Assembly (NCBI GenBank): GCA_018377235.1
Contig: JAGZZT010000001.1
Span: forward strand, 62,001 to 126,000
Origin: Clostridium sp.
GTDB taxonomy: Bacteria; Bacillota; Clostridia; Lachnospirales; Lachnospiraceae
Direction: 5' to 3'
Length of the DNA stretch: 64,000 nucleotides
Shown here: one piece after another, positions 7,907 through 16,456 of the stretch
Layout: every line of letters starts with the position of its first letter
Position numbering within the stretch: the first letter of the stretch is position 1
The notes under the pieces: generated by a model
Told to the model about the DNA's origin: nothing
The model's database searches: none
What the model saw: only the letters and a program-made list of their open reading frames with translations
Position numbers and translations under genes: made by a program

Positions 7907-8979
7907 AACTGGCAGGAATTGCGTTCACAGATAGGGGGTCCAGACTGCTGGAACAGCTCTTGAAGGAGTTTCAGAAAGCAGGGGAGGAGACTGCTGGGGC
8001 CGTTTCCTCATCCTGCGCAGAGGCGGCAGGAGGGTTTTCTACACTGACAGAGCCTTTGAGGGAATGGACCAGGAGGCAGTTTCAGCAGGCGGACGGAATC
8101 ATATTTATCGGGGCGGCGGGAATCGCAGTCCGCGCCTGCGCTCCTTTTGTGAAGGATAAGACAACGGATCCGGCGGTGATTGTGATAGACGAGACGGGAC
8201 GGTATGCAGTCTCCCTTCTGTCAGGCCATCTGGGCGGAGCCAATGAGCTGACCCTCAGAGCCGCATCCATAATAGGAGCGGAGCCAGTGATCACTACAGC
8301 TACAGACAGAAATGGTCTGTTTGCTCCAGATGTATTTGCGAAAGCGAACGGGCTTGAGATAGAGGATATGACATTAGCTAAGGAAGCGGCTGCAGCTTTA
8401 CTGAGAGGAGAACACCTGGGCTTTTTTTCTGATTTTCCAGTGGAGGGAACAATGCCGGCGCAGCTGGATTCCGGCACAGTCTGCCGTCTGAACCTGTGGG
8501 CAACACGGGCAGGGAACAGTGAGGAAGCCCCTGCGGAGTCAGAAGGAACAGAAATAAGGGCCAGATATTTAAGACTCCTTGCCAGGGATGCGGTTCTTGG
8601 AATCGGCTGCAGAAAAGGGACAAAAAGAGAGGCAGTAGAAGCTATGGCAGCGTCTGTTCTGGCGTCCCAGGGACTTGCCATGGAGGACGTAAAGCAAATT
8701 GCCACGATTGATTTAAAACAGGAAGAGACAGGGCTTTTGGAGTTTGCCGGCGCCCATGGAACGAAGGTTTGTTTTTATTCTTCAGAGGAGCTTTTAAAAG
8801 CACCTGGAACTTTCTCAGAGTCAGCCTTTGTGAAGAAGACAACAGGAGTGGGAAATGTCTGTGAGAGAGCGGCTGTTCTGGCAGCGGGAAAAAACGCATC
8901 CCTGATTGTAAAAAAACAGACGGGACACGGCGTAACAGCCGCTCTGGCTGTCTGCAGGAGAACGGTCAGATGGAGGTAA
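7903..8979 (+). CDS. cbiG: Cobalt-precorrin-5A hydrolase
   Basis: CbiG opens the delta-lactone of cobalt-precorrin-5A and releases the C20 two-carbon fragment, a step unique to the anaerobic route. The 358-residue protein shows the N-terminal region (IIFIGAAGIAVRACAPFVKD), the central VSLLSGHLGGANELT, and the C-terminal domain with GIGCRKGTKREAVEA and TTGVGNVCERAA. All three parts of the family are present. It starts in an ATGA overlap with cbiF and ends within the ribosome-binding region of cbiH. Confidence 0.93.
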   Translation: MKLAGIAFTDRGSRLLEQLLKEFQKAGEETAGAVSSSCAEAAGGFSTLTEPLREWTRRQFQQADGIIFIGAAGIAVRACAPFVKDKTTDPAVIVIDETGRYAVSLLSGHLGGANELTLRAASIIGAEPVITTATDRNGLFAPDVFAKANGLEIEDMTLAKEAAAALLRGEHLGFFSDFPVEGTMPAQLDSGTVCRLNLWATRAGNSEEAPAESEGTEIRARYLRLLARDAVLGIGCRKGTKREAVEAMAASVLASQGLAMEDVKQIATIDLKQEETGLLEFAGAHGTKVCFYSSEELLKAPGTFSESAFVKKTTGVGNVCERAAVLAAGKNASLIVKKQTGHGVTAALAVCRRTVRWR

Positions 8980-8984
8980 GGAAA

Positions 8985-9719
8985 ATGGACAAGAAAATTT
9001 ATGTGGTAGGCATGGGACCGGGTTCTCTGCAGGACATGACCATCCGTGCAAAACAGGCCTTAGAGGACTGCCAGGTGATTGCAGGATATACTGTATATGT
9101 AGATTTGATAAAGGAACTGTTTCCTAATAAGGAGTTTCTGACAACACCTATGAAGCAGGAGACGAAGCGGTGCCGGATGGCTCTTGAGACAGCGGATCAG
9201 GGAAAGACAGCTGCCATGGTCTGCAGCGGGGACGCCGGAGTTTACGGAATGGCCGGACTGATATTAGAGCTTCTCCCGGAGTTTCCGGAGGTATCAGTTG
9301 AAGTGATCCCAGGAGTGACGGCAGCCCTCAGCGGCGGCGCTCTGCTGGGCGCGCCTTTAACCCACGATTTTGCTGTAATCAGCCTGAGTGATCTGCTGAC
9401 TCCCATAGAAACCATTGAAAAAAGAATCCGCTTCGCGGCGCAGGGGGATTTCTCCATCTGTATTTACAATCCATCCAGCAGAAAGAGAGCTGGCTATCTG
9501 AAATGGGCCTGCAAAATTTTAATGGAATACCAGAGTCCTGAAACGATCTGTGGTATGGTAAGGCAGATTGGAAGAGAGGGCCAGACAGTGGAGATTATGA
9601 CTTTGAAAGAACTTCAGAACGCAGAAGCAGATATGTTTACCACAGTATTTGTGGGAAATTCTGCCACCAGGCAGATAATGGGACGCATGGTGACTCCCAG
9701 AGGCTATAAAGATGTGTAG
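8985..9719 (+). CDS. cbiH: Cobalt-factor III / precorrin-3B C17-methyltransferase
   Basis: This 244-residue tetrapyrrole methylase begins YVVGMGPGSLQDMTIRAKQAL and contains CSGDAGVYGMAGLI, VIPGVTAALSGGALLGAPL and YNPSSRKRAGYL, all typical of CbiH/CobJ, which methylates C17 and contracts the ring. I chose ATG 8985 because GGAGG at 8971-8975 is nine bases upstream. An ATG at 8970 is in frame but would overlap that site. It ends overlapping the start of the cbiJ-cbiE gene by 8 bp. Confidence 0.92.
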   Translation: MDKKIYVVGMGPGSLQDMTIRAKQALEDCQVIAGYTVYVDLIKELFPNKEFLTTPMKQETKRCRMALETADQGKTAAMVCSGDAGVYGMAGLILELLPEFPEVSVEVIPGVTAALSGGALLGAPLTHDFAVISLSDLLTPIETIEKRIRFAAQGDFSICIYNPSSRKRAGYLKWACKILMEYQSPETICGMVRQIGREGQTVEIMTLKELQNAEADMFTTVFVGNSATRQIMGRMVTPRGYKDV

Positions 9720-11265
9720 GCTTTTAATTTTTGGAGGCACGACGGAAGGACGTCAGCTGGCGCAGTTTTGCGCGGAACACAGAATTTCAGCCTGGGTAAG
9801 CGTGGCGTCCCAGTATGGCTGCGATCTGCTTCCCTCCTCAGAATATCTTCACATACTGATAAATCGGATGGACTGGCAGGAGATGGCAGAGTTTATGCGG
9901 GACAGGATGATTCAGCTTGTTGTCGACGCTACCCATCCCTATGCAAAAGAGGCGACAAAACACATTAAAAAAGCCTGCCTGCAGGAGCAGGTACCGCTTC
10001 TGCGGTGCTTACGTGATGCAGACGAGGAGGAAAATATGGCGGCGGACGTGTTCTATGTACCCACAGCAGAGGCAGCGGTTCAGATGCTGGAGCAGACGGA
10101 CGGCAATATTTTCGTGACGACAGGGAGCAAGGAACTTCACAGGTTCACGGCTCTGACAGATTACGAAAACAGGGTGTATGCCAGAGTTCTGCCGTCAGCA
10201 GAAGCGGTGAATCAGTGCCTGAAGCTTGGAATTTCCGGCAGGCATCTGATCTGTATGCAGGGACCGTTTTCAGAAGAACTGAATGCGGCTGTGATGCGTC
10301 AGACAGACGCCAGGTGGATGGTAACCAAGGAGACGGGAAAAAACGGCGGCTACGGTGAAAAAATTCAGGCAGCCAGGGAGGCAGGGGCTTCTGTTATTGT
10401 GATACGCCGGGAGAGAGAAGATGGTTTTTTAGTGAAGGAAGTAGAAGAAAAGATCCTTGCTTTCTCGCGCCGCCGGGAAGCAGATTTTTCTAAAAATTCT
10501 GAAAAACAGGAAATTCCAGCTCAAGAGAAGGAGCCTCTTCAGGTGGTTTTAGCCGGGATTGGACCTGGTTCAGCCGGGCAGATGACCCTTACGGTTATGG
10601 AGCACATTTTTCACAGCCGCGTGCTGCTGGGCGCTCCCCGGATGATTGAGAGCGCTTTGAAAGCTCTGGACAGTCTGGAACAGCTTTTTATACATAGAAA
10701 CCAAAACGAAAACTTTGGACGTAAGATCAGACCACGGACAGAAGCAGTCTATCTGCCGGAAGCAGTGATACACTTTCTGGAGGGATACCAGGAGGGTGGA
10801 ACGGTTACGGTTCTGTTTTCCGGCGATACAGGTTTTTACAGCGGTACAAAAAAGCTGGCTGATGAGCTGAAAAAGAGGAAGATTCCCTTTCAGATTCTGC
10901 CGGGGATTTCCTCTGCGGCATATCTGTCCGCACAGCTGGGAATTTCCTGGGAGAATGCAGAATTTCTCACAGCTCACGGCCGCATTCTGAATACAGAGGA
11001 ACTGATCAGACATTTTCATGAGCATCAGGAGCCCAGGTGGCTGTTTATCCTGCTGGCAGGAACAGGCGGAGCTGGAGAACTGTGCCGCAGTCTTACGGAG
11101 CTGGGATACGGAAATCTCCAGGCGGCGGTGGGAGAGCGTCTTTCTTACGAAAATGAAAGAATCCGACGCGGGACAGTGGAAGAATTTTCGGGAATTTCTG
11201 CAGACAGCCTGTCTGTTTTAGCTGTCCGGGCAGAGGGAAGATTGTTAAAACGAAGAGGAGAGTAA
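9712..11265 (+). CDS. cbiJ-cbiE: Fused cobalt-precorrin-6A reductase (CbiJ) and precorrin-6Y/7 C5-methyltransferase (CbiE)
   Basis: The 517-residue protein joins two pathway enzymes. Residues 1 to about 250 are CbiJ/CobK: LLIFGGTTEGRQLAQF, VDATHPYAKEAT, TTGSKELHRF and VTKETGKNGGYGEKI, the NAD(P)H-dependent reductase of the macrocycle. After a polar linker (about 250-275), residues from about 278 on are CbiE: VVLAGIGPGSAGQMTLTV, LLGAPRMIESALKAL, LFSGDTGFYSGTKKL and ILPGISSAAYLSAQLG. The order reductase-methylase puts consecutive steps in one chain, with cbiT, the partner of CbiE, next. The gene begins inside cbiH (8-bp overlap). Confidence 0.92.
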   Translation: MCRLLIFGGTTEGRQLAQFCAEHRISAWVSVASQYGCDLLPSSEYLHILINRMDWQEMAEFMRDRMIQLVVDATHPYAKEATKHIKKACLQEQVPLLRCLRDADEEENMAADVFYVPTAEAAVQMLEQTDGNIFVTTGSKELHRFTALTDYENRVYARVLPSAEAVNQCLKLGISGRHLICMQGPFSEELNAAVMRQTDARWMVTKETGKNGGYGEKIQAAREAGASVIVIRREREDGFLVKEVEEKILAFSRRREADFSKNSEKQEIPAQEKEPLQVVLAGIGPGSAGQMTLTVMEHIFHSRVLLGAPRMIESALKALDSLEQLFIHRNQNENFGRKIRPRTEAVYLPEAVIHFLEGYQEGGTVTVLFSGDTGFYSGTKKLADELKKRKIPFQILPGISSAAYLSAQLGISWENAEFLTAHGRILNTEELIRHFHEHQEPRWLFILLAGTGGAGELCRSLTELGYGNLQAAVGERLSYENERIRRGTVEEFSGISADSLSVLAVRAEGRLLKRRGE

Positions 11266-11272
11266 AAGGTCT

Positions 11273-11878
11273 ATGCGGGATGAATGGTTTATACGGGGCA
11301 GAGTGCCCATGACAAAAAGCGAGGTGCGGGCTGTATCCCTGTCAAAGCTTGAACTGACGCCGGAAGCAGTTCTGGCGGATATAGGAGCCGGAACCGGTTC
11401 TGTTTCCGTTGAGGCAGCGCTTTCCTGGGGAGTGAAGTCTGTGTGGGCTATGGAAAAGAACCCGGAGGCGGTTGATCTGCTGAAACAGAACATAGCCCGC
11501 GCCGAGAGGGCCGGAGCCGGAACTATTCATCTGCTGGAAGGGGAGGCGCTGGCACTGCTGACAGATCCAGACATTCGTGAATGCTTCCAGAAAGAGCACA
11601 GGCTGACCCACGCTTTTTTAGGGGGGACTTCAGGAAATATGAATCAGATTCTGAAGGAGCTTTTAGCCCTGAATCCTCAGATACGTATTGTGATCAACGT
11701 CATTGCCCTGGAATCGGTGGCAGCCGTGGTGGATGCGCTGAGGGAGCTTTCCATTGAAGCAGAGATTGTGTCCGTTCAGACAGCGAAGGCCAAAAAGGCA
11801 GGAAATTATCATCTGATGCAGGGGCAGAATCCTGTGTATATTATCAGTTTCGGAGGAAAGGATGAAAACGAAACATGA
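11273..11878 (+). CDS. cbiT: Cobalt-precorrin-6B/7 C15-methyltransferase (decarboxylating)
   Basis: CbiT methylates C15 and removes the C12 acetate carboxyl, working with CbiE. The 201-residue protein starts with MRDEWFIRGRVPMTKSEVRA, the usual CbiT opening, and has the Rossmann SAM motif DIGAGTGSVSVEAA. GAGGAG at 11254-11259 precedes it. The stop overlaps the ATG of cbiA as ATGA. Confidence 0.94.
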   Translation: MRDEWFIRGRVPMTKSEVRAVSLSKLELTPEAVLADIGAGTGSVSVEAALSWGVKSVWAMEKNPEAVDLLKQNIARAERAGAGTIHLLEGEALALLTDPDIRECFQKEHRLTHAFLGGTSGNMNQILKELLALNPQIRIVINVIALESVAAVVDALRELSIEAEIVSVQTAKAKKAGNYHLMQGQNPVYIISFGGKDENET

Positions 11879-13290
11879 AATCGATTCTTTTTACGGCTCC
11901 CAGAAGCGGAAGCGGAAAAACGATGATTACCTGCGGCTTTTTAGAGGCTGTCAAGCGCAGGGGAATCCGGCCCGCTGCCTTTAAGTGCGGGCCGGATTAT
12001 ATCGACCCCATGTTTCACCAGTATGTGCTGGGAATTCCCGGCGGAAATCTGGACAGCTTTTTTTTAGAGGCGGATCAGGTGAGACAGGTTTTCGCATCCC
12101 GCCTGAAGGAAACGGGAGCGGATCTGGCTGTTATAGAAGGTGTGATGGGCTACTACGATGGAATCGGAGCGGTATCGAAACGAGCCAGCTCCTGGGAGAT
12201 TTCAGTTATGACTGGAACGCCTTCTGTTCTGATTCTGGACTGTAAGGGAGCCAGCGTTTCTCTGGCTGCTCAGGTAAAAGGATTTGCAGATTTTGTGGAT
12301 AACAGCAATATCTGCGGCGTTATTTTAAACAGGTTATCCCCTATGCTGTACGAACGCCTGAAACCGGTGATAGAGGAAACAGGAATTAAGGTCTATGGAT
12401 ATCTGCCAGAGATAAAGGAGTGCAGTCTGGAAAGCCGCCATCTGGGGCTTTTAATGCCAGGGGAGATAGAAGGCCTGAGAGAAAAAATTGGACTGCTGGC
12501 AGAGCAGATAGAAAAAAGCCTGGATATGGACGGACTGCTAAAACTGGCCGTGAACGAAGAAAATGGGCTGCCCGGCGCTTTTTTTTCAGAGAAGTTCACA
12601 GCGGAAGGAAGAAATGCGGAAGAAGAAATACAGAAGACTGTCATAGCAGTGGCAAGAGACGAGGCGTTCTGTTTTTATTATCAGGAAAATTTAAGCCTGA
12701 TGGAGCGTCTGGGAGCAAAGCTTATCTATTTCAGCCCCCTCAGGGATAAAAGCCTTCCAGAAGCGGACGGATATCTGTTCGGCGGCGGCTATCCAGAAAA
12801 CCTGGCGGCGGAATTGGCGGCCAATACTTCTATGCTGCTCTCTGTCAGAGAGGCTCATCGTAAAAAAATCCCTATACTGGCAGAGTGCGGCGGCTTTCTC
12901 TATCTGCACCGCCTGCTGGAAGGGGCTGACGGGCATCAGTATCCTATGGCTGGCTTGATAGACGGAGAAGGATTTTCCACAGACCGCCTGTCACGGTTTG
13001 GCTACATTACCTTGACAGGGGCCGAGGGGCAGCAGATACGAGGTCATGAATTTCACTACTGGGATACGACTGTGCCAGGAGGAAGCTGGACAGCTAAAAA
13101 GCCCATGTCAGACAGGAGCTGGAGCTGTATGGTGGAGGAAGAAGGACTTTTGGCGGGATTTCCCCATCTCTACTATCCGTCCAATGAATCGTGGCTGAGG
13201 CAGTGGCTGAAGGAAGCCAGCGGAAAACACAGAAGGTGGAAAGAAACGACAGCGAGAAACGATACAGAGATGATACAGCAGCACATATAG
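11875..13290 (+). CDS. cbiA: Cobyrinate a,c-diamide synthase
   Basis: CbiA amidates the a and c side chains using glutamine and ATP. The N-terminal ATPase domain has the P-loop APRSGSGKTMITCG (residues 8-21) and KCGPDYIDPMFH. The C-terminal class-I glutamine amidotransferase half shows DGYLFGGGYPEN and the nucleophile loop LAECGGFLYL, then the histidine-bearing GHEFHYWD. Length (471 residues) is normal. It is coupled to cbiT by a 4-bp overlap and followed 10 bp later by cobT. Confidence 0.94.
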   Translation: MKSILFTAPRSGSGKTMITCGFLEAVKRRGIRPAAFKCGPDYIDPMFHQYVLGIPGGNLDSFFLEADQVRQVFASRLKETGADLAVIEGVMGYYDGIGAVSKRASSWEISVMTGTPSVLILDCKGASVSLAAQVKGFADFVDNSNICGVILNRLSPMLYERLKPVIEETGIKVYGYLPEIKECSLESRHLGLLMPGEIEGLREKIGLLAEQIEKSLDMDGLLKLAVNEENGLPGAFFSEKFTAEGRNAEEEIQKTVIAVARDEAFCFYYQENLSLMERLGAKLIYFSPLRDKSLPEADGYLFGGGYPENLAAELAANTSMLLSVREAHRKKIPILAECGGFLYLHRLLEGADGHQYPMAGLIDGEGFSTDRLSRFGYITLTGAEGQQIRGHEFHYWDTTVPGGSWTAKKPMSDRSWSCMVEEEGLLAGFPHLYYPSNESWLRQWLKEASGKHRRWKETTARNDTEMIQQHI

Positions 13291-13300
13291 GGAGGCATAC

Positions 13301-14416
13301 ATGAAGAGCGAGGCAGAGTGCAGAACGGGAAAGAGCTTGACAAGACAGCAGCTGGAGAAACGGCTGAAGGGAATTATCCCTCCCGATGCAGCAGCAGAGA
13401 GAGAGGCATGGAAACGCTGGGACAGCGTAGCGAAGCCTCTGAGAAGCTTAGGAGTACTGGAAGAGGCTGTTGCGTCAGCAGCGGGAATCTTCGGAACCTG
13501 GCAGGTGGACTTTGGAAAAAAAGCGGTTGTCATTCTGTGTGCAGACAATGGAATTGTGGAAGAGGGAATCAGCCAGACAGGAAAAGAGGTAACGGCTGTG
13601 GTAACCTCTAATTTCACCAGAGGAGACAGCTGTGTCTGTCTGATGGCTGAATCAGCCGGAGCACAGGTGTTTCCCGTAGACATTGGAGTGGAAAAGGAAC
13701 TCTGCAGCCTGGGGAAAAAATACCCTTTAATCCATAAAAATGTCAGGCGCGGAACAAGAAATTTTCTAAAAGAACCAGCTCTCACAGAGGAGGAAACTGT
13801 GCAGGCTCTGGAGATTGGCATCGATCTGGTGGGAAGCCTGAAAAATCAGGGATATGGGCTGATCGCAACAGGAGAAATGGGAATTGGAAATACCACAACC
13901 AGCAGCGCAGTTGTCTCGGCTGCTTTGAAGCTGGATCCGTACCTGGTTACAGGGCGCGGAGCTGGTCTTGACAGCCCTGGTCTGCTTCGGAAAATTTCTG
14001 TGATCCGCCAGGGGATTTCTCTGCACCATCCCAATCCAGAAGATGGAATTGATATTTTATCGAAGGTGGGAGGGCTTGATCTGGCTGGTCTGGCAGGCGT
14101 ATTTCTGGGAGGAGCGCTGTATCGGGTTCCCATTGTAATTGATGGATTTATTTCAGGGGCAGCTGCTTTGATGGCTCAGAGAATCTGTCCGGCCTGTGCT
14201 GGATATATGCTGGCCTCCCATATTTCTTCAGAGCCGGCCGGTCATCTTCTGCTGGAGGCTCTTCACAAAAAGGCAGCCATTTCTGCTGGCCTGTGCCTGG
14301 GGGAAGGAACAGGAGCAGCTGCCCTGATGCCGCTTTTAGATATGGCTCTCAGAATCTACAGGGAAATGAGTACTTTTAAGGAAATTCAGATTGAAAACTA
14401 TAAGCCTTTAAAATAA
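13301..14416 (+). CDS. cobT: Nicotinate-nucleotide--dimethylbenzimidazole phosphoribosyltransferase
   Basis: CobT activates the lower ligand base by transferring phosphoribose from nicotinate mononucleotide. Recognisable segments are KPLRSLGVLEE, ILCADNGIVEEGISQ, TGEMGIGNTTTSSAV, the GRGAGLDSPGLLRK loop, and the C-terminal EGTGAAALMPLLDMAL that contains the catalytic Glu region. At 371 residues it is slightly longer than E. coli CobT because of an N-terminal extension. GGGAGG precedes the ATG. It belongs to the nucleotide-loop branch together with the next three genes. Confidence 0.94.
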   Translation: MKSEAECRTGKSLTRQQLEKRLKGIIPPDAAAEREAWKRWDSVAKPLRSLGVLEEAVASAAGIFGTWQVDFGKKAVVILCADNGIVEEGISQTGKEVTAVVTSNFTRGDSCVCLMAESAGAQVFPVDIGVEKELCSLGKKYPLIHKNVRRGTRNFLKEPALTEEETVQALEIGIDLVGSLKNQGYGLIATGEMGIGNTTTSSAVVSAALKLDPYLVTGRGAGLDSPGLLRKISVIRQGISLHHPNPEDGIDILSKVGGLDLAGLAGVFLGGALYRVPIVIDGFISGAAALMAQRICPACAGYMLASHISSEPAGHLLLEALHKKAAISAGLCLGEGTGAAALMPLLDMALRIYREMSTFKEIQIENYKPLK

Positions 14417-14456
14417 GGCAGACAAAGAAAAACGGTGCAGGAAAAGGAGAGAGGCG

Positions 14457-15044
14457 ATGTTTGCCGTAATTACGGGAGGGAGCGGAAGCGGAAAGTCGGA
14501 ATATGCAGAGAGACTGTCTGAAATGCTGGAACCTGGAAGAAAACTTTACCTGGCTACTATGATGGTGTGGGACAGTGAAGGAAAAGAGCGAGTGGCCCGC
14601 CACCGCAGGATGCGGGCAGGAAAGAATTTTGAGACAGCTGAGGTATATACAGAGCTGGAACAGTTCTGCCTGCCCAGACCTTTTCAGACAGGCGGCGCTA
14701 CTGTGCTTTTAGAATGTATGTCAAACCTGGTCTGCAACGAATTTTACCGACAGGAGAAGGGAGCAGCTGAACGTATTATGGACGGGGTCTGCCAACTGGC
14801 AGGGCAGTGCCGCCATCTGATTGTGGTCACCAACGAAATCTCTTCAGATGGAAGTTTTTATGGGGAAGAGACAGAGCGGTACAGAGAAATCCTGGGAAAG
14901 GTTAACTGCTTTTTGGCCTCCAGGGCAGATTTTGGGGCAGAAGTGGTATATGGAATTCCTATAGTCTGGAAAGGAAGCCTGCAGAAGGAATCTGGAACAA
15001 CAGAAAGGAAGTCTGCAGAACGGATCCAGGACAACGAAAAATAA
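14457..15044 (+). CDS. cobU: Adenosylcobinamide kinase / adenosylcobinamide-phosphate guanylyltransferase
   Basis: CobU phosphorylates adenosylcobinamide and transfers GMP to it. The P-loop GGSGSGKSEYAE is at residues 7-18, and RHRRMR, which bears the guanylylation-type histidine, follows near residue 49. VTNEISSDGSFYGEETERYREILG is the usual second half (shown here in abbreviated sense: the NEI and GEETERYRE segments). The 195-residue protein ends with a short basic tail. A second CobU-like gene lies 0.9 kb downstream; this copy keeps both the canonical P-loop and the RHRRMR motif and is the better candidate for the full reaction. Confidence 0.9.
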   Translation: MFAVITGGSGSGKSEYAERLSEMLEPGRKLYLATMMVWDSEGKERVARHRRMRAGKNFETAEVYTELEQFCLPRPFQTGGATVLLECMSNLVCNEFYRQEKGAAERIMDGVCQLAGQCRHLIVVTNEISSDGSFYGEETERYREILGKVNCFLASRADFGAEVVYGIPIVWKGSLQKESGTTERKSAERIQDNEK

Positions 15045-15072
15045 GCCTGAATAGCGGAGGAGAGAACAGAAA

Positions 15073-15891
15073 ATGGAAACATATCAGGAAGAAAAAAAGA
15101 AAAGTCTTGTCAATACGCTGTTCGGCAGCTTTGTAATTGCCTGGTCCATGTACTCCAGGATTCCCATGCCTCAGATTCAGTGGACAAAAGAGAGAATGAA
15201 ATATGCCATGTGTTTTTTTCCTCTGATTGGAGTCTTAATGGGGGCGGCTGTGACAGGCTTTGTTTTTTTATCTGAGAAGCTGGGCGCGGGGGAAATTTTC
15301 ACAGCACTTGTGGGGGCGGCTCTGCCTCTTGTGATAACAGGGGGAATCCATATGGATGGTTTTCTCGATACAACAGATGCCAGGAGATCGTTTCTTCCAA
15401 GGGAGAGAAAACTGGAAATTTTGAAGGATCCTCATGCAGGAGCATTTGCCATTATCGGCTGCGGAGTCTATCTTTTGATTTATGGAGCTCTGTTTTCAGA
15501 ACTTGATTTCAGAGGCTGTCTGCTGTTTGCAGGGACATTTGCGGCTGAACGGGCTCTGAGCGGAATGTCAGTAGTGATGTTTCCTATGGCCAGGCAGGAT
15601 GGGCTGGCCGCTTCCTTCTCCCAGGCGGCGCTGAAACGGGTGGTCCGGCTGGTAATGGCAGGATATCTGGCAGCCAGCGCTGTTTTTTTTCTTATTATCA
15701 GCGAATGGGGATTTGACAGCCTGATTCCAGGTTTTCTGTGCCTTGTTTCATCTATGCTTGTCTTTTTCTGGTATTATCGGATGGCAGTCAGAGAATTCGG
15801 AGGTATCACCGGAGATCTGGCAGGCTATTTTCTGCAGATTTGTGAGCTGGTGCTTTTAGGCGTTTCTGTTCTGGGAGTGTGGATCTGGTAG
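15073..15891 (+). CDS. cobS: Adenosylcobinamide-GDP ribazoletransferase (cobalamin synthase)
   Basis: CobS joins adenosylcobinamide-GDP to alpha-ribazole in the membrane. The protein has 272 residues and several hydrophobic segments, starting with the YSRIPMP motif near residue 30. The metal-binding GGIHMDGFLDTTDA is at about residues 91-104, followed by ILKDPHAGAFA. These are the fixed features of the family. The start follows GGAGGAGAG at 15056-15064. Position between two cobU-type genes and before cbiB fits the nucleotide-loop assembly branch. Confidence 0.94.
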   Translation: METYQEEKKKSLVNTLFGSFVIAWSMYSRIPMPQIQWTKERMKYAMCFFPLIGVLMGAAVTGFVFLSEKLGAGEIFTALVGAALPLVITGGIHMDGFLDTTDARRSFLPRERKLEILKDPHAGAFAIIGCGVYLLIYGALFSELDFRGCLLFAGTFAAERALSGMSVVMFPMARQDGLAASFSQAALKRVVRLVMAGYLAASAVFFLIISEWGFDSLIPGFLCLVSSMLVFFWYYRMAVREFGGITGDLAGYFLQICELVLLGVSVLGVWIW

Positions 15892-15930
15892 GAAAAGAAA
15901 AAATCGGCTGGATGAAGGAGGAAGAAAGAA

Positions 15931-16425
15931 ATGGTTTTCATCATCGGAGGAAGCTATCAGGGAAAAACAGAGTGCGCGTTTAGACGGATGAGGAATCAGA
16001 AAAAAAAGGAAAGCAAAATAGGAGTGGAAGCTTTCTCTGTATTTGACGCCAGAAATATGAAGAAATCAGAAAAGCTGGAAGTTTTGTCAGAGACAGAGAG
16101 AGAGCAGGCTCTGAACGCGCGCAGACAGATTTTTCGGGAGATTTCTGATTCCCAGGCAGTATTTCACCTGGAGCTTGTGATAAAAAGGCTGATGGAGCAG
16201 GATTCAGAGACAGAAAACTGGGAAGAAGAGCTTTTTTCAGCTTTACAGGACAAAGAAGGAATCGAAAAAGTGATTACGGCCAATGAAATTGGATACGGAA
16301 TTGTCCCCCTTGATCCCTTTGAACGCCTGTATCGGGAAAAAGAGGGCCGGTTCTGCCAGCGTCTGGCTGCCTGTGCAAGAGAAGTACAGCGAGTCATATG
16401 CGGTGTGGAGACGCGGATAAAATAA
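15931..16425 (+). CDS. Second CobU-like protein (degenerate adenosylcobinamide kinase/guanylyltransferase)
   Basis: The 164-residue protein resembles CobU at both ends but is reduced in the middle. The P-loop is GGSYQGKTE rather than the usual GGSxSGKS, and no RHRRMR motif is visible. The C-terminal ITANEIGYGIVPLDPFERLY and RFCQRLAACAREVQRVICG are closely CobU-like, more so than in the first cobU copy here. It could be a kinase-only paralogue or an accessory subunit that complements the other copy. The GAAGGAGG ribosome site at 15914-15921 and the uninterrupted frame argue against a decayed gene. Confidence 0.7.
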   Translation: MVFIIGGSYQGKTECAFRRMRNQKKKESKIGVEAFSVFDARNMKKSEKLEVLSETEREQALNARRQIFREISDSQAVFHLELVIKRLMEQDSETENWEEELFSALQDKEGIEKVITANEIGYGIVPLDPFERLYREKEGRFCQRLAACAREVQRVICGVETRIK

Positions 16426-16456
16426 TAAAGCGAGATAGAGGGAAGGATATAAGAAG

